A stretch of DNA of 64,000 nt from Verrucomicrobiota bacterium (GTDB lineage Bacteria; Verrucomicrobiota; Verrucomicrobiia; Limisphaerales; JADJPG01): NCBI GenBank assembly GCA_016713365.1, contig JADJPG010000011.1, positions 48,941 through 112,940 on the forward strand, in the 5' to 3' direction. The notes beneath the pieces were generated by a model. That model saw nothing but the letters and a program-made list of their open reading frames with translations. It searched no databases and was not told where the DNA came from. The position numbers and the translations under genes are program-made. This document shows, piece by piece, positions 16,082-27,800 of the stretch (its first letter is position 1; each line of letters starts with the position of its first letter).

Positions 16082-18595
16082 ATGATTTACTCTCCCGCCG
16101 ATATTCCTGACGTTATGTTGTTTCCGAAGTTCCTCTTGTGGCGTGTACAATGGCGATTGATCGTCGTGACTTTTTCGACGCTTTTGGCACACGCCGGGTT
16201 TGCTGCGACGCGACAGGCCAATACTTCACTGGATTTCCCACAGGAGCCTTACAGTTACGCGCTTGAGGATGCTTTTCCTGGGATTGTGTTCGACGGAATC
16301 GTCGCCTTTGCCTCACCTCCGGGAGAGACGAATCGCCTCTTTGTGGTCGAAAAGGGAGGCTCCATTCATGTCATCAATAACCTCTCCAATCCGACCAAGA
16401 CCCTTTTCCTTGATCTGACGGACCGAATCGATGCTGGGGGCGAAGGGGGATTGCTGGGGCTCGCGTTTCACCCTGGCTACGCGACCAACCGCCTGTTTTT
16501 TATCTTCTACACGCTGCAAACATCTACCGCGGCGGGAAGCGGACTGCATGATCGTCTCTCGCGTTTCCAAACTTCCGCATCGAATCCCAGCCAAGTGGTG
16601 GTCGGGTCCGAAGTTCCGCTCATCACGCAGTACGACGAGGCGGATAATCACAATGCCGGCGATCTTCACTTCGGGCCCGATGGCTATTTGTATGTCTCTC
16701 TCGGCGATGAAGGCGGGGGTGGTTACGATTTCAACGGCAATTCGCGAACGATCACGAAGGACTTTTTCTCCGGCATCCTTCGAATCGACGTCGACAAACG
16801 TCCGGGAAATCTCGTACCCAATCCTCATCCTGCGTCGTCCTCGGAGTATTTTGTTCCGGCGGACAATCCGTTCATCGGAGCTACGAGTTTCAGCGGGGTA
16901 GCGATCGATCCGTCCAATGTCCGCACCGAGTTTTGGGCCGTGGGCATGCGGAATCCCTGGCGATTCTCGTTCGATGCGGTCACCGGGCGTTTGTTCTCCG
17001 GCGATGTAGGCGAGGGCCAACGGGAGGAGATCAACCTAATCGTGAAAGGCGGCGACTACGGCTGGAATTACCGGGAAGGCACGCTCGCGGCTCAAAGTGG
17101 TCCGTTCCCGGGTGCCTCGTTGATTCCACCGCTTTGGGAGTATCCGCACGGCTCCGGTGAAATGGAGGGAATGTCGGTGGTCGGTGGTGTGGTCTATCGG
17201 GGCACCCAGATTCCGGAACTTCAGGGCAGCTACATTTTTGGTGACTACGCTTCGGGAAACATTTGGGCAATGCAGTACGATGGAGCGAGTGTGAACGGAG
17301 TCCGTCGGCTCGCTGGATTGGTCGGCTTGGCGGCGTTTGGTCGCGATCCTTCCAATGGGGATATCTTGCTCGGCCAGCCTTGGTGGGGGCCGGTGCAGCG
17401 GTTGGTGCGGAACAGTTCGACGGGATTGCTTCCGACTCGATTGTCGGACACTGGCGCCTTCCAGAGCTTGGCCGCGCTAACGCCGGCAGCCGGAGTGGTC
17501 GACTACGACATCAATACGCCGTTCTGGTCGGACAACGCCAGGAAGCGCCGTTGGTTTTCGGTCCCGAAGCTAAATCAGACGATTGGGTTCAGCGCGAATG
17601 GCAATTGGAGTTTTCCCACCGGCACGGTTTGGGTGAAGCACTTCGACCTCGAATTGACCAACGGCGTTCCGTCCTCGGCTCGGCGGTTGGAAACTCGCTT
17701 TCTCGTCAAGAACGGTTCCGGAGTCTACGGCTTGACTTACAAGTGGAACGCGGCGCAGACGGACGCGACGCTGGTCGCCGAAGGCGGACTCGACGAATCC
17801 ATCCTCATCCGCGACGGCGCGACGACACGCACGCAGGTGTGGCGATATCCGGGGCGCAGTGAATGTCTCGCGTGCCACACCGGGGCGGGCGGTTATGCGG
17901 CTGGTTTCAATACCCACCAGCTTAACCGTTCCCGCGACGACGACGGAAATGCGGTGAACCAAATCCTCTGGCTCAGCCAGATGGGTTATTTCACATCCTC
18001 AGTGAATACCACCAACGGGCTGCTTGCCTATGCTCACTCCACGAACTTGACGGCCACACTGGATCACCGGGTTCGCTCCTACCTTGGCGCCAATTGTTCC
18101 TACTGCCATCAGCCCGGCGGAACCGGCCATGGCAATTGGGACGGTCGACTCCACACCGATTGGGCCGCCGCGGGAATCATCAATGGCCCGCTGATCAGTT
18201 CACTCGGCAACGCGAACAGTCGCGTGATTCGGCCGGGAAACCTTACGGATTCGATGATCTATTCCCGCATCTCAGCGCTCGGCGCGCGGCACATGCCTCC
18301 TCTTGGAACGAGCGTGCTCGATACCAATTCCATCGCGATGGTGGGCGACTGGATTCTTTCCGGATTAGGAGGGGCGCAAATCACCGGGGCCACGCTTGGT
18401 CCGGATGGCCGGATGAGGGTTACGTTTGCTGGCGTCGCGGGGCGCACCTACCGGATTGAGGCCGCCGATGGCTTTGGTCCTTGGAGCTCCATTGGATCCG
18501 TCTCTGTGGGTGTTGGCGGGGTAGGGGAGTTCGTAGATCCGACCGTCGCATTTCCGGGATCGTTGCTCCGCGTCTATCGCTGCGCCTGGCCGTGA
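16082..18595 (+). CDS. Secreted PQQ-type sugar dehydrogenase fused to diheme cytochrome-like domain
   Basis: An 837-residue exported protein (start at 16082, or the in-frame ATG at 16115, which places the signal peptide better). Residues about 50-440 form a glucose/sorbosone dehydrogenase beta-propeller (GGEGGLLGLAFHPGY, NHNAGDLHFGPDGYLYVSLG, GMRNPWRFSFDAVTGRLFSG, DYGWNYREG). This fold oxidises sugars with PQQ. The second part resembles SO2930-type diheme proteins, with CLACH (nt about 17863-17877) and CSYCH (about 18097-18111). Fusion of a dehydrogenase with c-type haems suggests direct electron passage in the periplasm or at the surface. The last ~70 residues (VTFAGVAGRTYRIEAADG to VYRCAWP) match the C-terminal module of the two giant proteins downstream. 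Substrate unknown. Confidence 0.88.
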   Translation: MIYSPADIPDVMLFPKFLLWRVQWRLIVVTFSTLLAHAGFAATRQANTSLDFPQEPYSYALEDAFPGIVFDGIVAFASPPGETNRLFVVEKGGSIHVINNLSNPTKTLFLDLTDRIDAGGEGGLLGLAFHPGYATNRLFFIFYTLQTSTAAGSGLHDRLSRFQTSASNPSQVVVGSEVPLITQYDEADNHNAGDLHFGPDGYLYVSLGDEGGGGYDFNGNSRTITKDFFSGILRIDVDKRPGNLVPNPHPASSSEYFVPADNPFIGATSFSGVAIDPSNVRTEFWAVGMRNPWRFSFDAVTGRLFSGDVGEGQREEINLIVKGGDYGWNYREGTLAAQSGPFPGASLIPPLWEYPHGSGEMEGMSVVGGVVYRGTQIPELQGSYIFGDYASGNIWAMQYDGASVNGVRRLAGLVGLAAFGRDPSNGDILLGQPWWGPVQRLVRNSSTGLLPTRLSDTGAFQSLAALTPAAGVVDYDINTPFWSDNARKRRWFSVPKLNQTIGFSANGNWSFPTGTVWVKHFDLELTNGVPSSARRLETRFLVKNGSGVYGLTYKWNAAQTDATLVAEGGLDESILIRDGATTRTQVWRYPGRSECLACHTGAGGYAAGFNTHQLNRSRDDDGNAVNQILWLSQMGYFTSSVNTTNGLLAYAHSTNLTATLDHRVRSYLGANCSYCHQPGGTGHGNWDGRLHTDWAAAGIINGPLISSLGNANSRVIRPGNLTDSMIYSRISALGARHMPPLGTSVLDTNSIAMVGDWILSGLGGAQITGATLGPDGRMRVTFAGVAGRTYRIEAADGFGPWSSIGSVSVGVGGVGEFVDPTVAFPGSLLRVYRCAWP

Positions 18596-18854
18596 TTCCG
18601 CCGTTTCCGGTGTCGAAAGGAGGGGGGATTATTTTTGTTTCACTCGTCCCGGCGGTGGCGGGTTTGGCGGGCTTCCCGGCCCGACATATTCGTTGCAAAA
18701 TTGGAGTGACTCGATACGATGATGTCGTTCCCGAAGTCCAAACGTGGCAACCAGTAAGATTTACCTATTCACTGCCGCGGCGGCGTGAATCCAGACGTAC
18801 CGTATGTCCGCTCTCTGTCGTTTTTGCAGAGCCAAAAACTCCAGCAATGTTCCG

Positions 18855-21800
18855 ATGGCGCACCGTTCTGCCGTCGTTGTGTTGCTTTGGATCATGGTGG
18901 TGCTGGTCGGTGGATTGACGGTCGGCAGCCACCCGCTGAACGCCGCGGTCCCGTTGATTACTGGACAGCCGTTGAATCGAAACGTGTTGGCTGGTTCCGA
19001 CCACACGTTCCAAGTTTCGGCGAACGGCACTCCTGCTCTTCGATACCAGTGGCGCTTCAATGGCTCCGCTATTTCGGGTGCGACCAATACCAGCCTTCTT
19101 CTCACTTCAATCCAAACGAACGCGGCGGGACTCTATTCGGTCATCGTCACCAATTCGGAGGGAGCCGTTACCAGCTCGGTGGCCCGGCTTACGGTTCGCA
19201 CTACGAATGATCCGGTCTATCCAGCGCCCCATTCTGGCTGGTCGTATCTGTATGGCGGGATCGGCGTCGACGGAAGTTTGTCAGCTGCCCTGGATGGCAC
19301 TTGGAATCATGAACAAGATTCGTGGGCAGGCGACGGTCGTGAGCGCGGGAACGGTCCTGTCGGTGGACTGAGCAGCAGCAATGGAATCGTGACGATCGAA
19401 GACGGCGTGACGAGCGCGGCGGGCGGCACGTTCAACAATCGGCGATTTTATTTTACGCGTAATCTTGCCCAGGATTCTGCGGTGACGAACGCCGGTTCGC
19501 TGCTGGATGACGGTGTCACGCTGACGTTTCGTGCGAGGTTGACTCCACCATCGGATCCGCTGGTGGAGATTACCAATGCCCCGAATGGTCTCATTAACAA
19601 CAGCGACGGCAAGGGCATGTTCGGTATCCGCCAATCCGGTTCGTCGGGACTTTTGCTGGGGTTCAGCCTGGCGCAGGCAGTGGAAGACGTGAGTACGGCG
19701 GCCACGCACACTTTTGGCCAGGCCGGCTTGCACATGAACCATCTCAACGGGGATTCGCGGACCAATAACGTGGATCCTGGCGAACCCGGGACGCCCAATC
19801 TTCTGCCGCTGGATCCATCATTGTTCCATGAATTCTGGATCACCATTCAGGATAACGGCGCCGATTCGGGAACTCACCGCGTGTCCGTGTATGTCGACGG
19901 CGCGTTGACTCCCACGGTGTTCAATGTCACGGCCGGAACTGGAGTCGATGGTCCGGCGACGAACTATCTTGCGCTCGGCATGGGCAGCACGGCTCAACGT
20001 GGCGCGGTGGACGTGGATTTCTTTGGCTACCGCGCGGGGGTTGTCTCGCCCGCGGCCTTCAACCAACCGGTTGGCATTTCTTCGGCGCCGGTCAGCCAGT
20101 TTGTGGCGCAAGGACAACTTGCGACGTTTCAGGTCGGAGTCACCGGGACGCCGCCCTACCGTTTTCAGTGGTATCGAAATGGCGCTCTGATCGCCGGTGC
20201 CACCAACGCCAGCTATACTGCCGGTCCGGTGGTGGCGGTAGATGACGGCGCGTCGTTCGTCGTCGCGGTGGCGAATGAATTCAACATGGTCACCAGTTCG
20301 CCGCCGGCGCAGATTCGCCTGGCGAGTGCGCCAGTCATCACGACTCAACCCGCGAGCCAGATAGTGACCAACGGCGATGCCGCGCAGTTCACGGTGGTCG
20401 CGAGCAGCGCGGGGAATGCTTCGTATCAGTGGCGGCGCGGAGGGGCTTCACTCGCGAATGAAACCAACGCCTCGCTGACGATCTCAATCGCCACTCCTGC
20501 CAGCGTAGGAAACTACGATGTGATCGTTTCGAACAACAGTGGTTCGGTGACGAGTCAGGTCGCGACGTTGACGGTGGTCACGTTTGATTACGGTGATGCC
20601 CCGAACGCAGGATTCCCGACTGCTCGATCGAACAACGGCGCGCGGCACCGGGTGGTGGCTGGAATTTATCTGGGAGCAACGATCGACGTCGATCTCGACG
20701 GCCAATCCAGTCCGCTGGCGGATGGCGATGATCTGGGCGGCACAGACGACGAAGATGGAGTTGGCTTCCAGACCGAGTGGATTGTGGGCCAGCCGGCTTC
20801 CATTCAAGTTACCGCTTCGGTCCCGGGCGTGTTGAGCGCGTGGGTGGATTGGAACCACGATGGAAACTGGAGCGGGGCTGGAGAACAGATCTTCACCAAT
20901 CGCCCGGTGTCGGCTGGCGCCAACGCGCTGTCAGTCCAGATTCCTCCCTCCGCTCTGGCGGGAGGCGGTCATGCGCGCTTTCGATTTTCGACGGCGGGTA
21001 ATTTGAGTTCCTTCGGGCCGGCGGCGGACGGTGAGGTGGAAGACTACTTCATCAGTGTGACTCCGCGGGCGAACCTCGCTGTGGCGACTTCCGCTTCCGG
21101 TAATCCCGTTGCTGTCGGATTTGATTTCAGTCAGAACGTCGTCGTTACCAATCAGGGTCCGTCCATCGCAACGGGTGTCGCTTTAACGAATCTGCTGCCG
21201 GCCGGAGTGAGCTTCGTGGGCGTGTCGTCGTCGCAGGGATCCTGTTTTCAAGTGGCGGACCAAATTCTGTGTGACTTGGGCGCCATTCCGAACTCGAGTT
21301 CGGTTCTCGTGACGCTGACATTGCGTCCGACGGTTGCAGGCAATGTCCTGCTCGCGAGCCAGGTCGCCAGTGCGGTGACGGATCTGGTGCAGACGGACAA
21401 CTCCGCTTCCGCTCTAATCACGGCGCTTCAGCCGCCCGCTTTCACGCTTCAGCCGCAGAACAGGACCGTCACCAACGGTTCCTCGACCGTGCTCACCGCT
21501 TCCGCATCGGGCGGCGCGCCGCTGGTGTATCAATGGTTCTTCAACGGTGCGGCGCAACCGGGCCAGACCAACGCGTCGCTCTCGATTCCGTCCGCGAGTC
21601 CGGCCAATCAAGGAAGCTATTTTGTCCGCGTCACGAATCTTGTCGGTGTGGTCGACAGCGCGACCGTCACGCTTTCCGTCCTCACGCCGCCCTCGATCCT
21701 CACGCCGCCGTCGAGCGCGACCAATCTGGCGGGCGGCGCGGCCATTTTCTCAGTCGTGGCTGCCGGTTCGGAGCCGTTGTTTTATCAATGGCGATTCAAC

Positions 21801-24800
21801 GGAACCAATGTCCTCACGGACGAAGTGACCGCGACTCTGGCCATTCCCGATGTGCGGGTGACGAATGCCGGCACTTATTCTGTCACGGTCAGCAATGCCG
21901 CTGGTGTGGTGACGGGTGCGGTGGCCACGCTGACGGTGATCGAAATGGATTTCGGCGATGCGCCGGGCTCCTACCCAACCTCGCTGGCGCAGAATGGTGC
22001 CCGGCACCGTTTGGTCGCTGGGATTCGGCTTGGAAACTCGGCCGATTTCGAACCGGCCGCGCTGCCGGATTCGCTGGCGACCGGAGATGATTTGGGCGGT
22101 GTTGATGATGAGGACGGCGTGTTGTTCAACTCGCCGCTGCGCACTGGCCAGAACGTTGGCGTCACCGTGAATGCCTCGGTCAGCGGCGTTTTGAATGCGT
22201 GGGTTGATTTCAACCGGAACGGAAGCTGGGCGGATCCTGGTGAGCAGGTGATGGTGAATCGTTCGCTCCTGAGCGGCAATAACGCGCTGGGCTTCATGGT
22301 GCCCGTAAGCGCGAACGTCGGACCGACCTTTGCCCGATTCCGCTTCAGCACGGCGACTGGACTGTCGTTTGTGGGCGAGGCGGCCAATGGCGAAGTGGAG
22401 GATTACGCGGTGAACATCGAGCCGGTTGCCGATCTCTCCATTCTGCGCATGACGCAGATCAATCCGGTCGCGGTGGGCAGCAATCAGGTTTACACGCTGG
22501 TCGTCAGCAATGCCGGTCCGGTGGTGGCGACCGGGGTGGCGCTGACGGATGTGCTCCCCGCGGGGCTGACATTTGTTTCTGCGACGTCCACTCTCGGCGG
22601 CTGCACGCATTCGGCGGGGAACGTCGTTTGCGCGATTGGTTCGCTGAACGTCAGTGGTTTCGCGACCATCACCATCAACGCGCTCGTAGGAATTGAGGGA
22701 AGCATCCAGAACTCCGCAACGGTGGGCGCCAATCAGATCGATGTGGTGCCCGGCAACAACTCGCTCACGCTGACCGCTTCCGCGCTAGTGCCGCCCGGCA
22801 TTCTCGCGCATCCGGCGGATCAGTTCGTGGCCAATGGCGGAGCTGCCACGTTTTCCGTCTCTGCGGTTGGAACGAACCTTCGTTACCAGTGGTTGCGCAA
22901 CGGGACGAATCTCGCGGGCGCCACGTCGCCCACGCTTGCCTTTCCCAGTGCGGTTCCCGGCAACGAAGGGACCTACAGCGTTCGCATCACCAACGAAGTC
23001 GGGGTGGTGGTAAGCAGTCCCGCGACGCTCACGGTATTGCAGCCGGTGACGATCATTGGCCAGCCGCAAAGCCAGACGGTCCTTGCCGGAAGTAACGTGA
23101 CCTTGACCGTGTCGGTGACCGGCACCGCGCCTTTGAGTTTCCAGTGGGAATTTAACGGCGCAGACATCATCGGTGCGACCAGCTCGAATCTGGTGCTGAG
23201 TGGAATCCAGACCAACCAGGCCGGTCAGTATCGGGTCCGGGTCGAGAATTCGCTCGGCATGGTTTCGAGCGCGCCAGCGACGCTGACGATCTATCTGGCG
23301 CCGGCGTTTACGGTGGAGCCAGTCGGGCAGACGAATCCTACGGGCGGCGCTGTGACGTTTGCCGCGAGTCTGATCGGGACGGAGCCACTGCGGTTGCAGT
23401 GGTATTTCAACCGCACGACCGTGCTCACTGGCCAGACCAACGCGACTCTGACGCTGACCTCTCTGCTGACGAATCGAAGCGGGGATTACACCTTGGTGGC
23501 GACAAATATCGCGGGCTCAACGACGAGCGCCGTGGCCCGACTGGCGGTCTTCGACATGGACTTCGGCGACGCCCCGCCTGCGCTCGGGTATCCGACAACG
23601 ATGGCGCTGAACGGGGCCAGGCATCGAGTGGTGCCGGGCGTTCGGTTGGGAGCGCAGATTGATTTTGAGACGAACGGGATCGGGAGCGTGACGGCGACGG
23701 GCGACGATTCTTCCGCGTTGGATGATGAGGACGGAGTGGTGGTTCCCGCCGGACTGTTGGTCGGACAGACGGCGAACTTCTCGGTGACCGCATCCGTCGC
23801 GGGCTTTCTCGATGCGTGGATTGATTTCAACGGCAACGGAACGTGGAACGATCCAGGCGAACATGTCGCATCGTCGCGCACGCTTGAGGCCGGGGTGAAT
23901 GCTGTTCCCATCACGATCGCGTCTGGCTCAGTGCCTGGAACGCGCATGGCCCGGTTCCGCTTCAGTACGGCGGGCGGCTTGTCCTTCGACGGCTTCGCGC
24001 CGGACGGCGAAGTGGAGGATCATCAGGTTACCTTCCAGCAGGCGATCGACATGCAATTGGGAATCGTCGATTCGACGGATCCGGTTTCAGTGTCCAGTAA
24101 CCTGAGCTACACCATCTCCGTCACGAATCGTGGTCCGGCGACCGCTGGACTGGTGTGGGTGACGAATGCGCTGCCGCCGAGTTTCACCTTTGTCTCGGCG
24201 TCGCCAGCCGGTGGACAGGGCTTCTGCAACAACGCGGGAAGCATCGTGTATTGCCTGCTGGACGACATGCCGGCGGACGCGACGGCGTCGATCAATCTGA
24301 CGGTTCGCGCTAATGCGACGGGCACCTACACCAACCGCGCGTGGGTGTTATCGCTTTCGGGCCTGACGGACGCGAATTTCCAGGACAATACCAACATACA
24401 GACGACGGTGGTGGTGGGTGCGCCGTTGCGATACCGGAATCCTGGGACGATTACCGTGAGTGATGCCGCGCCCGGTGTTCCTGGAAAAGGTTCGCCTTAC
24501 CCGTCAGTCATCAATGTCTCCGGCATCACGTCTGCGCTATACAAGGTGACGGTGACGGTCTCGAACCTCACTCACGATTTCGCCAAAGACTTCGACCTGC
24601 TTCTGGTTGGCCCGCGTGGTCAGCATGTGCTCCTGATGTCCGACGCTGGTGCGTCGACGTTGTCGGGAGTGAATCTGGTCTTCGACGATTTCGCTCCTGA
24701 TCCGTTGCCGAGCTCCGGATTCATTCCCAGTGGAACGTATCGTCCCAGCAACTACGGCCTGACTCCCGATGTTTTTCCCGCGCCAGCTCCGAGCGGGCCG

Positions 24801-27800
24801 TTTGGTAGCACGCTGGGCGTCTTCAGCAACACTGATCCAAACGGCCCGTGGTCGTTGTATGTCGTGGACGGAATCGTGGGTGGGTTGGGCTCTGTTCTCG
24901 GCGGCTGGGGATTGGAACTGAGCACGGCGGATCCGATTGCCGATCTCGCGGTGACGGCCGCTGCCTCGACTCCGAGCGTCGCTCTTGGCAGCAACTTGAC
25001 CTACAGCGTCACGCTAACGAATCGCGGTCCCGCGATCGCCTCCGCGGTCAGGCTCACGAACGCGCTTCCTGCGGGCGTCTCGTTCGTGTCGGTGAACTCA
25101 ACGCTCGGCAATTGCGCGAATCAGTCGGGAAATGTGGTTTGTGATTTCGGCACGCTTGGGGCCGGAGCCGGTGCGGCGGTATCTCTGACCGTCATGCCGA
25201 ATGCTTCGGGTCTTTTGACGAACAATATTCAGGCGTCGTCGGCGCAACTCGATCTGAACGGTACGAACAACCTGGTGCAGGTCGTGACGCTGGCGCGGCC
25301 TCTGACGGATTTGGCGGTGGCTCAGGTTCCTTCCACCAACCTTGTGTTGCTGGGGCAGAACTTCACCTACACTTTGCACGTCACGAATCGCGGCCCCAAT
25401 GCCGCGACGAACATTCGATTGACGGACGTGCTTCCGGCCACGGCGAGTTTCGTCTCGGCGGTGCCATCGCAAGGTTCGTGTTCGAATGCCGCCGGCGTTG
25501 TTGAATGCGATCTGATGTCCTTGACCTCCGGTTCCCGGGCTTCGGTGCTGATTACCGTCACGCCCACGCTGGTCAGCGTAATGACCAACTCGGTGTCCGC
25601 GACCAGTGATGAAATCGATTCGCTGGCGACGAACAACTCCGCGACCAACGTGCTCGTCGCAAATGTTGCGGCCGATCTGGCGACGAGCGTCTCGGGAGGA
25701 TCGACGACCGCGTTGGTGAACAGCGTGGTGACCTACAATGTGACAGTGACGAATCGCGGGCCGGGTTCGGCGTCGGGTGCGACATTGACAAATCCCTTGC
25801 CGGCGGGCTTCACCTTCGTCGCCGCCTCCTCGAGCGTGGGAAGTTGTGAACTTAAGAGTGGCGCGGTGATTTGTTCCATCGTCGTGCTGGATCTGGAGTC
25901 GAGTGCGCAGATCGTGATTCAGGTGAGGCCGACTATTGCTGGTTTGTCCACGATGCAGTTTGCCGTCGGGGGGAGCTCGGTGGATTTCGTTCCCGGCAAC
26001 AATGTGGCTACGTCTTCCATTGAGGTGCGGCAGGCTCCGTTCATCATCACGCAGCCGCAGGGTCGCACAGTGACCAATGGCGCGAGCGTCATTCTGTCAA
26101 CGGTGGCCGGCGGCCATCCGGCGCCAACTTACCAATGGAGCCGGAACGGGGTGGATATTCTGAATGCTTCGGGTTCGACCTTCACGATTCCGGTGGCGAG
26201 CGTGGCTTCGGTTGGCGATTACCGCGTGCGCGCCGTCAACAGCGAGGGGAGTGTGACGAGTTTTGTGGCGAGGGTGAATGTCATCGTTCCGCCCACGATA
26301 TCCGACGTCGTTCATCAGCAGATCAATGAGGACACGGCATCGGCGGTGATTCCATTCGTAATCGGCGATCCAGACACGCCGGTGGGCAGCCTCAGCGTCA
26401 CGGCATCATCCTCGGATCAAACGGTGGTGGCGGTGTCCGGAATCTCGCTGGGTGGCAGCCTGAGCAATCGCACGGTGAGGATTCTTCCTGCGACGAATCG
26501 TTTCGGAGTCGCGACGATCACGCTGCGAGTGTCGGACCCGAACGGGATGTTTGCGGTGGATACGTTCCAGGTGACGGTGAATCCGATCAACGATCCTCCG
26601 ACTTTGAACGGCCTGAGCAATCTTTCGATCGCGGAGGACTCAGGGCAGCGCAGCTTACCGTTGTCCGGCATCAGCCCAGGGGCTCCGAATGAGACATCGG
26701 TGTTGACGGTGACAGCGGAGAGTTCCGGAGCTCCGGTCTTGACCAACCTGAGCGTGGTTTATTCGAGTCCCGCGGCTACGGGTGAACTTCGTTTCACGCC
26801 GGTATTGAATGCCTTTGGAACAGCTTCCGTGACAGTTCGGGTCAACGACGGCGGACTTTCCAATAACGTCACGCTGAGAACGTTTAGCGTGACCGTGACT
26901 CCTGAGAACGATTTACCGAACATCTCGGTGATTGGAGATATATCAATCGACGCGAATTCGGTCTCCACACCGATTGGGTTCACGGTGGAAGACGTCGAGA
27001 CGGCGACAGGTCAATTGACGGTGACGTCGCAGTCTTCGAACCCCGAGCTGTTCCCGGCGGGGAGCATTCAGCTTCAAGGCTCCGGCACCAATCGGAGCGC
27101 GGTTCTGACTCCCGCACCGGCGCGTTCCGGGACGGCAACGATCACGATTACCGCGGCGGATCTTGACGGCGGTTCCTCATCAAGGGCGTTCCTGGTCACC
27201 GTTCGTCAAACTGGCGAGCCGCCGGGAATCCTCGTGCCGCCTGCCAGTCAGACGGTTACGAATGGCGCCCGGGTTACATTCGCCATCACTGCCGCCGGAA
27301 GTCTGCCGATAGTTTACCAATGGAACCACAAGGGCCTAAATTTGCCCGGCGCTACGAACGCCTCGCTGGTGCTGCCATTTGCGGGGGCGGCGGAAGCGGG
27401 GGAATACAGCGTCGTCGTCCGCAACGGCTCCGGCAGCGTGACCAGCGCGCCGATCGTGCTGCGAGTGTTGGTCCCGACCACCATCAGCGGATTGGCGCGC
27501 ACGATCGATGGCCCGGCGATCACTTTTGGTTCGCTGGTCGATCTGGTTTATCTTGTGGAATTCACCGACTCGCTGGCTCCAACGGCCTGGCGCTCGTTGA
27601 AGGCAGTGGCGGGAACCGGTGGACTGGTTACCGTCACCGATACGAATGCGCCTCCCGCGGGACGATTCTACCGAGTGCGGGTGCTGGTCGCTCCGATCGT
27701 CACTTCCATCCGGCCGGTGGCCGGTTTCATCGAGATTGCGTTCAGCACATTTTCGAACGTGCGCTACACTGTGGAGACTTCCGATGGGCTGGAGACTGCG